Below, piece after piece: positions 32,673 through 44,638 of a stretch of 64,000 bases of DNA. The notes beneath the pieces are model-generated. The model had not been told where the DNA came from and searched no databases. It saw only the letters and a program-made list of their open reading frames with translations. The position numbers and the translations under genes are program-made. The stretch is taken from positions 2,926,357 to 2,990,356 of the forward strand of contig WNKI01000002.1 of the NCBI GenBank assembly GCA_015350385.1. The letters are read 5' to 3'. Every line of letters starts with the position of its first letter. Position 1 is the stretch's first letter. The DNA is from Aculops lycopersici (Eukaryota > Arthropoda > Arachnida > Trombidiformes > Eriophyidae).

Positions 32673-35600
32673 GAGGACAAATTTCTCAAGGTTACTTGGT
32701 GATGATCTTCCATCTTTGAGAAGAGAGAGAATGTATAAGATAGTTGAGTTGGCTATCCGGCCCAGAGATTAAAGCAAGTCCACGTTGCTGCTGCTCGCTT
32801 TGGATTCTACTTGCATTCTTCTCTTCCATCCACCTGTCTAGCTGTCCGTTATCAAGTGATGCAATTGAGTCGAGAGCAGCAGTTTTGCTATTGAGCAACC
32901 AATTTGGCCACAACTACAGCTACTACAGCAACCACCATCACCATCAACAATAAACAACTGCAGCAACAAGAAGACAATAACAACATTAGCACGAGAGAAT
33001 GGCGAGTAGAAATAGAGAGGGAGGACAAACATGCCCCCGAATGCAACTGGTGGTAGCCCTCCGCCATTCGAATGTGAGCTCGTCGAATTGACTCGCCATC
33101 ACTGGTGCTGTTACCATTATCATTAATCGACTGCCCGTTAGTTGCTCTCTCTCTCTCTCTCTTTCTCTTACTTCATCAGTCATCCCATTCGCCATTCTCT
33201 AGTTGCTATTGCTGTCGGTAGTGGTGGTGGTGGTGTAAATGCGCAATGATATTGATGCTTGTGTCGTCGTTGCCGAGCCATTGAAGGCAACCAGCAGCTC
33301 AATTGGTCTGCTCGCTGGCACGTCTGTTGCACTCGTTATCTGCTCGCTTACCTGCAAATAATGCTACCAAATTGTATTCAAGAATAAAAATTTTTCAACA
33401 ATCTCACCCACACCATTCGGCTGCACAAAGGGAGAAACAACATCCACGATGACCAGTGAACTTGGTTTGCTTGCTAACCAAGTTGAATTAGTTGAATATA
33501 AGCCAACAACTGCAACTCAAAATGAACTGGATACTTTTGCCATTCGGGGCGAGCAAAATAACTAGACCAATCCACGTTAGTTAGTGGATTAGCTATTTGT
33601 TAGTTTTCTCTCTCATTTTCTGGGCGCCGAGCTCGCATCTGACCGTTAGCAAGTCAGTCAATGAGCTAACTACGCAATCACAATGAGTACGGTGTGTTTT
33701 AATGGTCATGGTTATCGCACCTCTGGCATACTTCTCTGGTTGGTATTTGATTATTGTTGTTGAAAGAAATGAACCTGTCGTCGCCTTGATCTTGGTCTAA
33801 GTTGAAGTTTAGTAGTCACTTTTTTTTCTTGTTTAGGGTTCACTTGTTTCCCCTTGAGTCAAGCTAAGAAATTAGCTTTCGATTTGTTTGCTCGGCGCCA
33901 ACAAAATGGACGAGCAGTAAAACTTTAAAATTAGCTCACTCAGTTGTGAATGGAAAAAATTGACCGCGATCAAAATCCTCAACTAATTTGATTAATTGTA
34001 CTTCTAGTAGTTAAGCTAGAGGCTAGCAGCAACAGCAGCAACAGCAACAACATCGACACAGACAAACACTAAGCGAAGCTAATGGTTAGCTAGATTGTCC
34101 ATGAAGACTCACGATTATTATCATTATTATTACTATTGCTATTACTTTTTTGGCTTGGAATCTTCCTCGAGTTTGTATTCGCTGTCGTCAGTCAGCTAAT
34201 TTATTACCAAACTATCAAAGCGCAACTCCAACATCGCAACCGCTGCCGCCGACTGACCAAATTCGAACTAGAGCTCGGGTCGGCGATGACTCAACAGGTA
34301 GCTCAAACTCACTAATGGGCCGGCGAGAATTGATAGTAAAGATTTAAATGCTCCAGCGGCGGTACCAACTACTAGTGAAAGCGTATTGAGATTGAATAAT
34401 CAGTCGGCTTCTAGTGCTCCTGGTGCCGCTAACGCCGCCGTCGCTGCCCCGCCAAGATAAATTGTAGTTGTTGTTATTATTACGCCACTTGCGTAACTTG
34501 CCTCAGTCGCCGTCTTTTGACTGAAGCTCCGAGGAAACACTTACGTTCAGCTAAACACTACAAATCAACTTGATTGCTTGCAGCCGAAGTAAAGCGGAAG
34601 CAAATTGTTGCCACTTGTTGCATGTTGTACAACAATGACCATTGGCAACAAAATGATCAATTGGCTCTCCCTCTGAGCTAGCCAATTGATGCTGCCACTG
34701 CCGCAGCTCAACGTTAGGTATTTACTGCTGCACGATTGCATTGGACGTTGCGTTGCTTTAAACCTCATCGACTTGGGCAATAAAAAGTCGCTCACATTGA
34801 ACGAAAGTCGAGATATTTTTTTCCTTCACTCAAACTTTGAAGATGAAAGCCGGAAGTCGGCGACTGCGCCGCGCCGTGTCGATCAGACCCACGATCTTGC
34901 CAAACTATCTGTTGGCCTTAGTTGTGATTCATAATAAAGCCAAATTGCGTGCACCATGATGTGCACCAATGGTCACTGGCCACTCAAGTTCGAGTGGTGC
35001 TGCTCATTTGCTCGCCTTCTCTCCCTCTCTCTCACTCGCTTGACCACTTGTTGGCATGCAACTAATTCATCCGAAGGCAACAGGTAGCTAGAGATGGACA
35101 TTGTTGCGGTTTGCGAAAGCAAGAAGCGGAAACATCATCATCATTCTAATCGCGCACACCGCCGAATGGGTCAGGAGTAATCGTATCGATTTTTACTTTT
35201 TTTATACTAGTGGCCGAAGAATGGTAAAACCAACTCAGCGCAAGCGACTGTGGTTACACAGAAGCCAGTCAACAAGTGCTTACCTCTCTCCTGTCTTCTA
35301 CTTCCGGCGCGCGCTTATCAAGTAACGAGTCACATGGATAGACGATCGGTAAGTGGATGAGCAAGTGAGCAGAAAGCGGTAGTGAGGAAGTGAGTATACA
35401 TAAAGTTGCAACTCCCAGAGTCATGTTGCTGACGTAGGCGATGCAATGAGACGGAATGAATTGCTCACCGATTTGCTCTTTGGATCCTGGTTGAGTCTCT
35501 GCATTACGTACAAATAAATAACGTAGTGCTAGTCGGTGGTTGCCAATGGCGAGCGGAGCATTGAATGAGATTGGATTTAGTGCGTTGCCGGCTGGACTTT

Positions 35601-38600
35601 TGGTTTCGGTGTTGGCGATGTTGTTGTTGCTGCTGCGTGCCACTTGCCATTGGGAAATGGAAATTTGAAACTCGATAGGTTGGGCTGAGCTCAAAGTAAC
35701 GGTGGCTCTGTTACTTGTTATCGCCGCTGAACTCCGACAGTCTCTCTCACTCGGCAATGGTCTTGTTTGTCGATGGGCGCGCAATCGGAAGCGAGAGAAC
35801 ACGAAACCATCGAGAGTAGAGGGAACGGAGAAGGTGGTGGTGGTTGCAGGTAAACAAACAGACGGACAATAACAAATTAGTTACTATGTAGCCGGCGGAC
35901 TGACCAGCTAGCTTGTCAAGAGCAAAAGTCATTGGCTATCGTCTGGCCAGTGAGAGCAACGGAAACCAGAGGCGGCAAGGCTACTGATTCCGCTGCTATT
36001 GCTGCTGGTCTGAGGTAAACATCACCAATAACGATTAACGTAGTGGAAATAGTAGTTGCCGTCGCCACCGCCGTCGTCTCCACTGAGATATCAGCTCGAT
36101 TAGTCTGCAACTACCGTCCAGTTAGCGTAGGAGTCGAGTGGCAACTTTTGCTTTCGGTTAGCTTGCCAGCAGTCGAATGGACAGTCAGCCAGCAAGTTTG
36201 CTGGACGGCCATACAAATGGATATGCACAAATGCGAAGCACCGACAAGAGAAACTAAAACGAAGAAAACGGAGACGTTGCACGACGATTACGGAGGCGAC
36301 GTTTGCATGGCGATAGTAAATTATAACATAAGCGACGCGACAAGAATAATCCAATGATAAGTTTTCCAGCCAAGAAAGAGAAATTGCCGACTCCTTTTCT
36401 CAGTTTCTCTGGTTAGTTTAACTCAGTTTTGTTGGTTGTTTACTACAGTCACTCTGCAACAAGCTAAACCGAGCAGTTGGGCGGACGCCTGGCAAACATT
36501 GGAAGCAACCAAACGGTAGAAACAGACAGACAGACAGACAGACGGACGAACGATTGGATGGACAGATAGCGAGAGTGAGAGTGACGCACAAATTGGTGGT
36601 CTCCTCTTTCTTTCCATTCACTTTGCTCTTTTTTTTACGAAAAAATCAACCAAACCGCCGCCCATACATTCGCAGGTTACGGGTGGTGAGCATCATCGAG
36701 TGACTAACCAGCCGAGGCGTTTGTCTCACTTACTTTGTCGCCACTGGCCGCCGCTTCTACTATGAAATAGCTCCGGCAACGGAAGTAGCAGCAACAGGTA
36801 GCTTGAATGTGTGCTCTTGCTTGTTGGAGTTGCTGTTGCATCAATGCCGCTGCTGATGTTGATGATGATGATGATGCAAATGATAGCCAACAAGTGGCTG
36901 TGAGTGGTCAAGAGAGAATAGTAACAGTGGTGGCGGCGGCGGAGATTTCGATTTGAAGCATTGATTGCCACTTTGATGCTTTCCTCCCTATCGCTTGCAG
37001 TGGAGTTGATGTTTTTGTCGTCCATTCGCTTCTACGGTCCGGCTGAACTCCTTCCAGTCTAGACGGACTTTTACTGTTGCCTCTCGCCTTGAGGCTCTGT
37101 CGTAACGCCGAGATACTCTCAGATCGGTCTGTGTTTGTGTGTGAGTAATTCAGATGATAACACTTCAGTGAGTAGCAATGATAGCGCGTAATCGTTGCGA
37201 TCAACTCGGACCGTTTCACAAAGCAACTACCCGATTTGGCGACTGCGATCATTTGCACACGAGTCTTGGTAGTTTCATCGTGTTATCATTTTGTCCAAGA
37301 TCCGAGTGGAGGAATCTGCTCTTGCTAACAGGTGGCGCCTCGCTTCCCATTGAAATGTGGCACCGAGTCTCTCTTGAGTTAGGCCTATTCGCTTCGACTC
37401 GACTTGACTCGATTCGATCCAATCCGATACATTCGTTTCGATTCGATTCGTTTCGATTGCAACGGAAGTGTTTGAAACAGTTCTTTGCTCGGCCAACAAA
37501 GAACGCAACTTTGTTAAGTCGAGCAGGCAGGTAGTTGAGCAACATGACGACAACGACCACTTGTAGCTGAGCAGCAGTCGATGCACTTTCAGAGTCACTC
37601 GTCACTTCTGATCGATTAGCAGAAAAGAGTGGCAATCGATTTTTCCATTCACTTGGCTTTAGTTCGGCTTTAGCCAGCCAGCCAGCCAGCAAACCAGCGT
37701 GTCGGCTGGACCAACTGGCCAAGTGAATGGCTCAATTCGATTGCCTATGGCCAACTCCAGTCGGCCAACCAAACCACCAAACAGAGAGCTGGCCCTTCGT
37801 TGTGACTTATGGGCGGTCAGCCAGCCAGCCGTCCAGTCGGCTGGAAAAGCCAGTTAAAGTTAAAGCTGAAGCTTCGGCAAGCAAGAAAGAGAGAGNNNNN
37901 NNNNNNNNNNNNNNNTCTCTCTCTCTCTCTCTGAACAAACAATAACACTTGGTACCGTTTGTTTGCTTTGGCGGCCAAATTACGTAAGCTAGCCGGCCGA
38001 ACCAACTTTCAACAACTAGCGCCCATGTTACCGTCTGCTCGCTTGTGTGCCTCTCCGCACTCACACAGGTGTCAGCCAATCAAGTGGTCGCACTCGTCTA
38101 TCAGTTGTGTGTTATTGTCGTCGTCGTCGTCGTCGTCTTTGCCGCTACCGTTGCGTTGACTCGCCAGCCACCAAGCTAGCCATCCAAACGGCCAGCCATC
38201 CAATTGGCTCGACTTTTTACCTGGCTTCACTAGCTCAAAAACTAAACGAGAGCGCCAGATTCCAACCACAACAAGCAAAACAATTTGGCCAATTTCATTC
38301 AGCTGTCCGGTGGTTTGCGTTAACTTTGTTGCTTTGGCAAAGGGCGGCGCGTCTCCGTTTGTCGGCTTTGCTATGTGCGCGAGCTGCTCACAACAAACTG
38401 CTCGTCCCACTTGTTGATTCAGCTTTGTTGCTGTGCATGTGACCGTCTGGCTTGTTGTGAATTATGGCCAATTTGACTGGCGGCAAGTTAACATTTGCGC
38501 ATTTGGTGCTCGCAGGAGCAACAAGCACTACTACTACTGCCACTAAAACTACAACTACCACGCGATGAGACCCACGCGCAGTCAAAGCCCACTAAGCACT

Positions 38601-40405
38601 CGAAACGGCGATAGAGTACACCCAAGTGGAGAGAATAACATTGTTGTTGGGTTTTCTTATTGTACAAACCAAGCCAATCTCAAGAAAACACAGAGAAATC
38701 CGTTGCGACGCCGACTCCCTTTGTGTCTGGTTAACTTGACTCGAGTTTTGTTATGTCATGTCCAAGGAGAAGATGGTCAGAATAAGAGTTGAGAGTCAGA
38801 TTTCAAGTTTACGGACACCAAAAGTAGCGAAAGTTGGGGATGGATGTTGAGTTTCTTGTTGATTGATTGGCGCTGAACAATGAGCGACCCGGTTGCTTTT
38901 AGCTCTCGAGACAAGCAACGTATTTGGCAGTTTAGTTATGTAACTCTAATGTTCCGGCTGGCACTTGTTGATTTTCTCTCTCTCTCCCCCTCTCTTTCTC
39001 AACTTCTCACTGTCTCTCGCAACTTCAAAACTTTTTAACACTAAGGACAATTCGTAACCCACTTGCTAGTTAGTTGCTCGACCGAGATGCCAGCATGCAA
39101 GCGAGAGCGGGAGTTCAAGTTATTTAACAGGTGGGTGTGGCGGCGGTCATTCAATCAACAGGTGAACTCTCGAGCCTTTAGCGTAAAACTCGCTCACTTT
39201 CCTTCTCGCTAACTCTGGTCAAGAGTCTCACTTGTCCATCGGTGGGTCAGTAAGTCACACAGCAACTCTGTTGACCGAACCCGAGATTCCAGTCAGTCCA
39301 AGTTGTAAATTGATGCCAAATCTCTTGGCAAGCTAGCAAAAGTCAGACAGTTTGTTTGTAGCAATTCAGCTACTTTCGCTAAGACGGCCACTCGAGTGGG
39401 TTGAATCGAGCATAGTTTCTGCTAAACAAACTAAACAACAGCTATAATTTGCTCGACCCGGTCAGAGATGAAGACGACGTATCCAATGTAATCAATATTT
39501 GACGCTCCCAAAATTCAACAAGTGGCTGGAGTTTCCTCAGTCTCGCTGTTGGTCTAGTGGAGGTCTCGCCGGCGAGCTACACCCCCGATTGTTGTGTTTC
39601 TGTGCGCGTAATTTAAGCGGGCTAATCACACTAGTCGGCAGCACAGGTGGCAGAGTTACATAACATGGCATAGCGTTGGCCGACGAAATGCAACTTGAAG
39701 CTGCTAGCGCCATTCGAGTGCAAATTTTCACCTCTCGCTCGGCGCTGAATGCCAAGCCCACCTGTTACCCTACTCATATCCCTCTTTATCCTCCGTTGCA
39801 TGATGCCGGCAGCTCGCTTGGTGACTCTACTCACTGCGAACAGAAATAGAGAAGAGCCACACCATCCAAATCAGTGAATGAACTAAACGAAAGTTACGTT
39901 CACAACAAAACGAAAGATTGTGTAACTCGCAACCCGCGGATACTCCGCAAAAAAAAGTAGAGCAAATCTAATCAGACTTGCCAACCAACAAAGAGGCGAG
40001 CGAAAGAAGAGGAGTTGGTTGCTGGTTGGCTGAGGTTATAGTTGCAATTGTAGTAGTGGCTTCAAATCCAAGCGAAAATCTGCTCGCGAATCGGACAACA
40101 CAAACGAAAAACCCGGATATTTGTGTTCGCGCAGCAACCTGTTGGCTACTCTCTCGAGATCCTTGGCGGTGAGCAAGTCGTCTGTCTGGTAAGCTAGCAA
40201 AGCAGAGCAATCAACGGGAGGCAATGTAATTAAATTTTCACTTTCACTTGGTCTAAATCTCGCCTCAAATCTCAACAGGTAATTTATTATTTCAATTTCA
40301 TTAGTCATCCAGAGAGATTAACAACATTGCCAACAAGAAATGAACAGACAGACAAACAGTTATATTAACTGGATTCTTATTCCATTTTCGGCCACAAGTA
40401 TTCTC
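32673..40405. other. Gene desert
   Basis: No supported gene in 7.7 kb between the receptor gene and the RING cluster. Two longish frames, 35269-35802 (-) and 37249-37722 (-), lack any domain and overlap frames on the other strand. Visible contents: CT run at about 33147-33163, GACA tetramers at about 36523-36542, a degenerate TTCGA-rich stretch at 37390-37460, a 20-N gap at 37896-37915, and seven copies of the dispersed word (34612, 35045, 35270, 36888, 38408, 38962, 39516). Confidence 0.5.
37889..37931. other. Assembly gap (20 N) between GA and TC runs
   Basis: GAGAG precedes the 20 N (37896-37915) and TCTCTC follows. The change of strand across the gap means the true sequence may include a GA/TC inverted repeat that blocked assembly. 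Confidence 0.85.
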
Positions 40406-41356
40406 TCAGTTTGCCTCAGATCTTGAATTTTCCTTTTGAGCTTGCGAGAGTTCCTCTGATTTCTCCTTCGATTCCGCTGACTCGACATTCACTTTGACAT
40501 CTATATGATAGCTAACTCGCGCTTGTGGTTCCATTATCTTGCGGCAAATTGGACACTTGGCCCCTGATCGGCGCACCTGCTGCGTGTTATAAATATTATT
40601 TTTAATTTGAGTTGAGAAATAAATAAGTAAGTATTCATATGATGAAACGAAGCTAAGTGTTGCTCCTGTCGGATTGAATAGCAAATGAGAAGAAAAAATA
40701 ACAGAACTTACCTTCCATTCGTTGAGGCAATCAGTGTGAAATATGTGACCGCACTTGAGCAGCAAACCCAACTCCAATCGGTCCAAGCAAATGGGACACG
40801 AGGAGTCGATGCTCTCGTCTGATTGGACGTTTTTGTCATCACTGTCACCCTGTTCACTGATTGGCTTTGGCCTCTTTTCCAAATCAAATGGATGCGGCTC
40901 ATAGTCATCAGGTGATGCCAAGTTCATTGCCTCAGCCTCGCGGCGGAGCCGCTCTAAAACCTGATCGAATTCCCGATCAGTTAGCACAAAGTCGCCAACA
41001 TTCATGTAAATGCCGATTTCCTTTCGCTCCTCAAACCCAATGGTGGTTGTGGTGGACAATGTCTTTGGTTTTTCGTTCTCGACAAGTGGCAGGTGCGAAC
41101 TGGTGGTCTCGGTATTGCTTGAGACAGGTGCATTGGTGGTTGTAGTTGTCGATGATACCGATGAGGTTGCTAATGTCGTTGTAGTTTCTAATGAACTTGT
41201 GGCTGCATCATAATGACCATAGTCATTTTTGAACTCTCTATTCAACCCTCTCATCATTTCGACTGGTTTTGCTGAGATCAAAGTTGTGCAGCCAAGAAGG
41301 TGGAGTGCAAAGCATACAAACACTCCACTCCTTACGACTTGTAATAATTGCGTCAT
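40406..41356 (-). CDS. RING-H2 protein with N-terminal hydrophobic segment and Thr-rich linker, paralogue A
   Basis: The two exons are 41356-40712 and 40576-40406, giving 271 residues. The start at Met 41356 is chosen because it opens a hydrophobic segment (VFVCFALHLLGCTTLI), and the more upstream frame runs through what looks like an intron end (TTTTCAG). A Thr/Ser-rich stretch follows (runs such as TTTTTT), then the module DFVLTDREFDQVLERLRR. The RING-H2 is CPIC ... CGHIFHTDC ... CPIC, with all eight zinc ligands. The 135-base intron lies between ligands six and seven and has no in-frame stop, so an unspliced frame would insert 45 residues in the ring. Removing it gives ligand spacing equal to paralogue C. 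RING-H2 domains normally recruit ubiquitin-conjugating enzymes. First of three tandem minus-strand paralogues. Confidence 0.82.
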   Translation of the reverse strand: MTQLLQVVRSGVFVCFALHLLGCTTLISAKPVEMMRGLNREFKNDYGHYDAATSSLETTTTLATSSVSSTTTTTNAPVSSNTETTSSHLPLVENEKPKTLSTTTTIGFEERKEIGIYMNVGDFVLTDREFDQVLERLRREAEAMNLASPDDYEPHPFDLEKRPKPISEQGDSDDKNVQSDESIDSSCPICLDRLELGLLLKCGHIFHTDCLNEWKVSSVIFSSHLLFNPTGATLSFVSSYEYLLIYFSTQIKNNIYNTQQVRRSGAKCPICRKIMEPQARVSYHIDVKVNVESAESKEKSEELSQAQKENSRSEAN

Positions 41357-41404
41357 TTCTACTTCCGGTCCTTGAGTGTATCGCGCCTGAAAATTTAGAT
41401 TCAC

Positions 41405-42533
41405 TATGTTTTTAAGTAGGATTTTGGAAAGTCAAAGCTCAAAGTTGCATCTAAATTTCCCTATTCGATTTCTCACTTTCTCTCAATCTAGTCGATCTAG
41501 TGGATTCAGGATCGCAACACTCTGTGGTGTCTAGAGCCACCACCGCCGCCGCCGACAACAAGGGAGACAAGACCAAAGACACCATTGATAGACACTATTA
41601 ATTGGAAAACTTTGCATTGTCCCCAATACTGACGCTAGTAGATGGTTAATCTGATCAATGATATCGAATGGAAATTTACTAATATTGGCATTAGAATTTT
41701 CAATAAATTGATAAGATGGCTCAATTTGATTCGATTTGTAAACTGGAATGTACGAGTTGTCAGCGGACTCAAATATCCGTCACTGGTTATTGGTTGTGAT
41801 TGACCTGCTTCTTGGAGAAACTTGAAGCACTCTTCGAGAATCGAAGAGCTAATATTGGAAAGTTATTACTTTTCTGAACCGATGTCATGTATACGCGTTA
41901 AAACTAAGGTTGACCAAGAGAGAAATAGAAATTTTGATAAAAATTTCCCCTCAGAAAAAGGGGGTGGTGAATCCTGTTTTGAACAAGTGGAATATGTTCG
42001 GTGGAGCGTGCCGAAAGAGGATCCGGGATACCGGAAGTGTGGAAATCTTTGACAAAAAAGTTTTCGAGACCCACGCCAACTCGCAGAAAACATCTCTAGT
42101 CACAGCGCCACAGCACCAGAAGATAACCCAAAGGTGCAATGAAGGCAAATACTTAGATTTGTTTTGGGGGCCGTGTTGGTGCATCTAGGTTCATGTAAAT
42201 TCCGCTGAAAACCACCGCGAGCACTTCGCGCTTGCAACTAAACCAAAAAAGAGACAATGAAAACTGCGACGATGACTCCCGAGCTTTTCTATCAGGGTCA
42301 CGCTATCCCATGGGCCTTTGGACGCCGCACCCACTTTTCGGTACTTTCGGAACCAAGTTTCTCGTCTATCTTGGGGTTGGCAGAGTGTGAGTCTAACACT
42401 CCCGCTCAACGTAGAAACCTTGGCAACCGTTCAGGTGATAGAAGCAACTTCCGATTCAGACTATCAAGCATACGAGAGATGGAAAAAGATTTGCAACTGC
42501 AAATGGAAATATCTCATCATCTTAGCTATTATT
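41405..42533. other. Spacer between RING paralogues A and B
   Basis: No gene is supported. Several frames of 70-130 codons between 41822 and 42637 overlap one another on both strands and match nothing I know. The segment should hold the 5' leader and promoter of paralogue A and the 3' end of paralogue B. Confidence 0.45.
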
Positions 42534-43397
42534 CTATTCAAGTCCTCTACCAGAACGACAAATGGGGCAGCTATGGCCTCCAAATTTTAACCAATTTAGC
42601 AGACATCTCTTATGAAATTTGTGTTGGCACCGGGTAATCCGGCGCTCTTCTAATTCTAAAGCCTCCAGGCAAATTGGACATTCATCGGGTCCCTCAGTTG
42701 TGGTTGTTCTTGGTCTTGTTATCACTTCCGTTGTTGCCATGTTCATTTCCGGAGTTACCGAAACCCATTTTGGGTGGCCCTCCAACTCTCTGATTCTTCG
42801 CAGAATTTCCTCGAGACTAGTGTCGCTGGAAACGTAATTTTCCGGATTGTGTATGTCATTTTGAGTGTCTTGTTGGCGAGCGGGCTCCTGGGTTATTAAT
42901 GTCGTTGTCATTGTTGTGGTCTCCGTGAATGATTCAGTTGTTAAATCTGTGCTTAGGATTGGTGTTCTTGTAGTTGTTGGCCTTGAATCATCAGTAGTTC
43001 TGTTTACCTCTGCTTCCGGTGGCTCGGTGGTTGTCACTTCCGGTTCGCCCTCCAACCTACGAATTCTCTGCAAAATTTCCTGGAGATCCGCATCGTCGGC
43101 GACATAGTTACCAGGATTTCGTATGTCATTTGAAGAGTCTTCCACTAGTCTTTCCAGAATCCGGTTGAACTCCTGCTCCGAGGACACGAAATCGTTCGTT
43201 GGCCTGTAAATAATACTAGAACGCCTGTGATCGTTTGGTGTTTGAGTGGTTGATGATGTGATCAGTGCCGTTGGTGTCGAAGTCGGTAGTTCCTCATTTC
43301 TAAGTCGGGGTGTATTAACGATATAGCAGCTGGCTAAACCAATCAGCGCCACAAGAGCCACCAAGAGGTGAAACATAATTCGAGTTGTAGCGACCAT
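42534..43397 (-). CDS. RING-H2 protein with signal-like N-terminus and Thr-rich linker, paralogue B
   Basis: The protein is 287 residues in one exon. The N-terminus (MFHLLVALVALIGLASC after a short lead) looks like a signal peptide. The middle is Thr-rich with many TTT runs. It carries three copies of a short module: DFVSSEQEFNRILERLV, NYVADDADLQEILQRIRRLE and NYVSSDTSLEEILRRIRELE. The last two are each preceded by DIRNP or DIHNP, which shows duplication inside the gene. The RING-H2 is at the extreme C-terminus: CPIC ... CQHKFHKRC ... CPIC, with all eight ligands. There is no clear second membrane segment, so the ring is either luminal/extracellular or, if the N-terminus is an anchor with its C-side in the cytosol, cytosolic. 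Plant ATL ligases have the second layout. The function is not known. Confidence 0.82.
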   Translation of the reverse strand: MVATTRIMFHLLVALVALIGLASCYIVNTPRLRNEELPTSTPTALITSSTTQTPNDHRRSSIIYRPTNDFVSSEQEFNRILERLVEDSSNDIRNPGNYVADDADLQEILQRIRRLEGEPEVTTTEPPEAEVNRTTDDSRPTTTRTPILSTDLTTESFTETTTMTTTLITQEPARQQDTQNDIHNPENYVSSDTSLEEILRRIRELEGHPKWVSVTPEMNMATTEVITRPRTTTTEGPDECPICLEALELEERRITRCQHKFHKRCLLNWLKFGGHSCPICRSGRGLE

Positions 43398-44638
43398 TTT
43401 AGTAGTGTTTCTGATTTTGCGTCTGTCAAGTTAGATGTTACAACACCAGACTTTTGGTTGACTAAAACAATGTGTGCAAAAGGAGCTCCTATTCAACTCA
43501 AATTTTAAACTTTAGATCACCCGCGAAGGAAATCTATTATTTTCATGATCGAGAGCATAGTGAGTCGAATTAACATTGAAAAATGCAACCATCTACATAT
43601 TATTTGAGACCAAATTCAGCAACCAGCAATAAAGTTTATAAAATTACCTGGGTAAAACTTAGATGCTAATCAGTGGACTCCAACTGATGAGAGCTAAACT
43701 AGGTAGCCAGCGGTGATCATAAAAATTTATCAAAATTCAAGGATAGGTTGCCTAAAAATGGAACAGACTATCCATTTCAGCGTTGGCGTAAAATCAAATC
43801 AAACGCATGCACATAGAATGTAAAATCCCTCATCAGATAGTGGCCACACTGCTGGTCGTGCACAGGTTGCACTACCTGTAGCAAAGTTCACGTCGCTAGT
43901 CATCTGACACTACTACTGCTACCGCGGATGACGACACCGACTCGCCTTCTCCTACGCCAACTTTCGCCCAAACCATTCAAATTTACGACAAGCCTACTGG
44001 AAACTTCCACTGTCTTTAAGCAAAATCTGTGCTGCTCTTTTCGCATCCAATGATCTTCTCGCATTCCCAAGTTTAGCGGCAACAACAAGAACAACTCCAA
44101 ATATGAATTCCAATTCCATCGGCTCGATTTCCCGTTATCATGACTCGAAATCTTCGGATATCTTTGCGTTTCATTGCGCTCGATTTGGCTCAGCCGCATG
44201 GCAACAACTAATGACATCGCTGCCTTAACGGAACAATCTTGACCAGCTGGCAAGCGTAAGAAGTTTAGTTAATCTGGTCGCTTTAGCTCCCTCGCCTCAT
44301 GAATCATGTCATCGCGCGCTAGACTAACCTGTTGCTTTGATCTCTATCAACGGCATCGTTTGGTCGCTCGGGTCAGTTTAGTTTGGCGGATTGAATTTCG
44401 ATTAGCTGAAGCTGAGGAAAAGGAGAAGGAAGGAGGATGTAGAGCGGCGAATAGTAGGCATAGAAATAACGAGGTGACTAGAGTTTCACCTGAGGCGCGC
44501 GCGAACAAGTAGCAGCCGCAACAACCTGTTGCGTGGCTCGCTTCGAGAATATACCTGTTGTTGCAGTAACTACCGCTTCTTATGAGAGTTCATCTAAAGG
44601 CGATACCGTTTAATTTAGCATTGATTCGAGCATACGTA
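43398..44638. other. Spacer between RING paralogues B and C
   Basis: No gene is supported. A 117-codon minus-strand frame at 43900-44253 has no recognisable domain. CAACAGGT-type variants of the dispersed word occur at about 44325 and 44523. Confidence 0.45.

Noticed and set aside
35269..35802. 177-codon open frame on the minus strand
   Set aside because: No recognisable domain; residue composition looks random; nothing upstream supports a start.
41357..41404. Upstream Met at 41404 as the start of RING paralogue A
   Set aside because: The extra 16 residues precede the hydrophobic segment and run through a TTTTCAG that looks like an intron end; Met at 41356 fits better.
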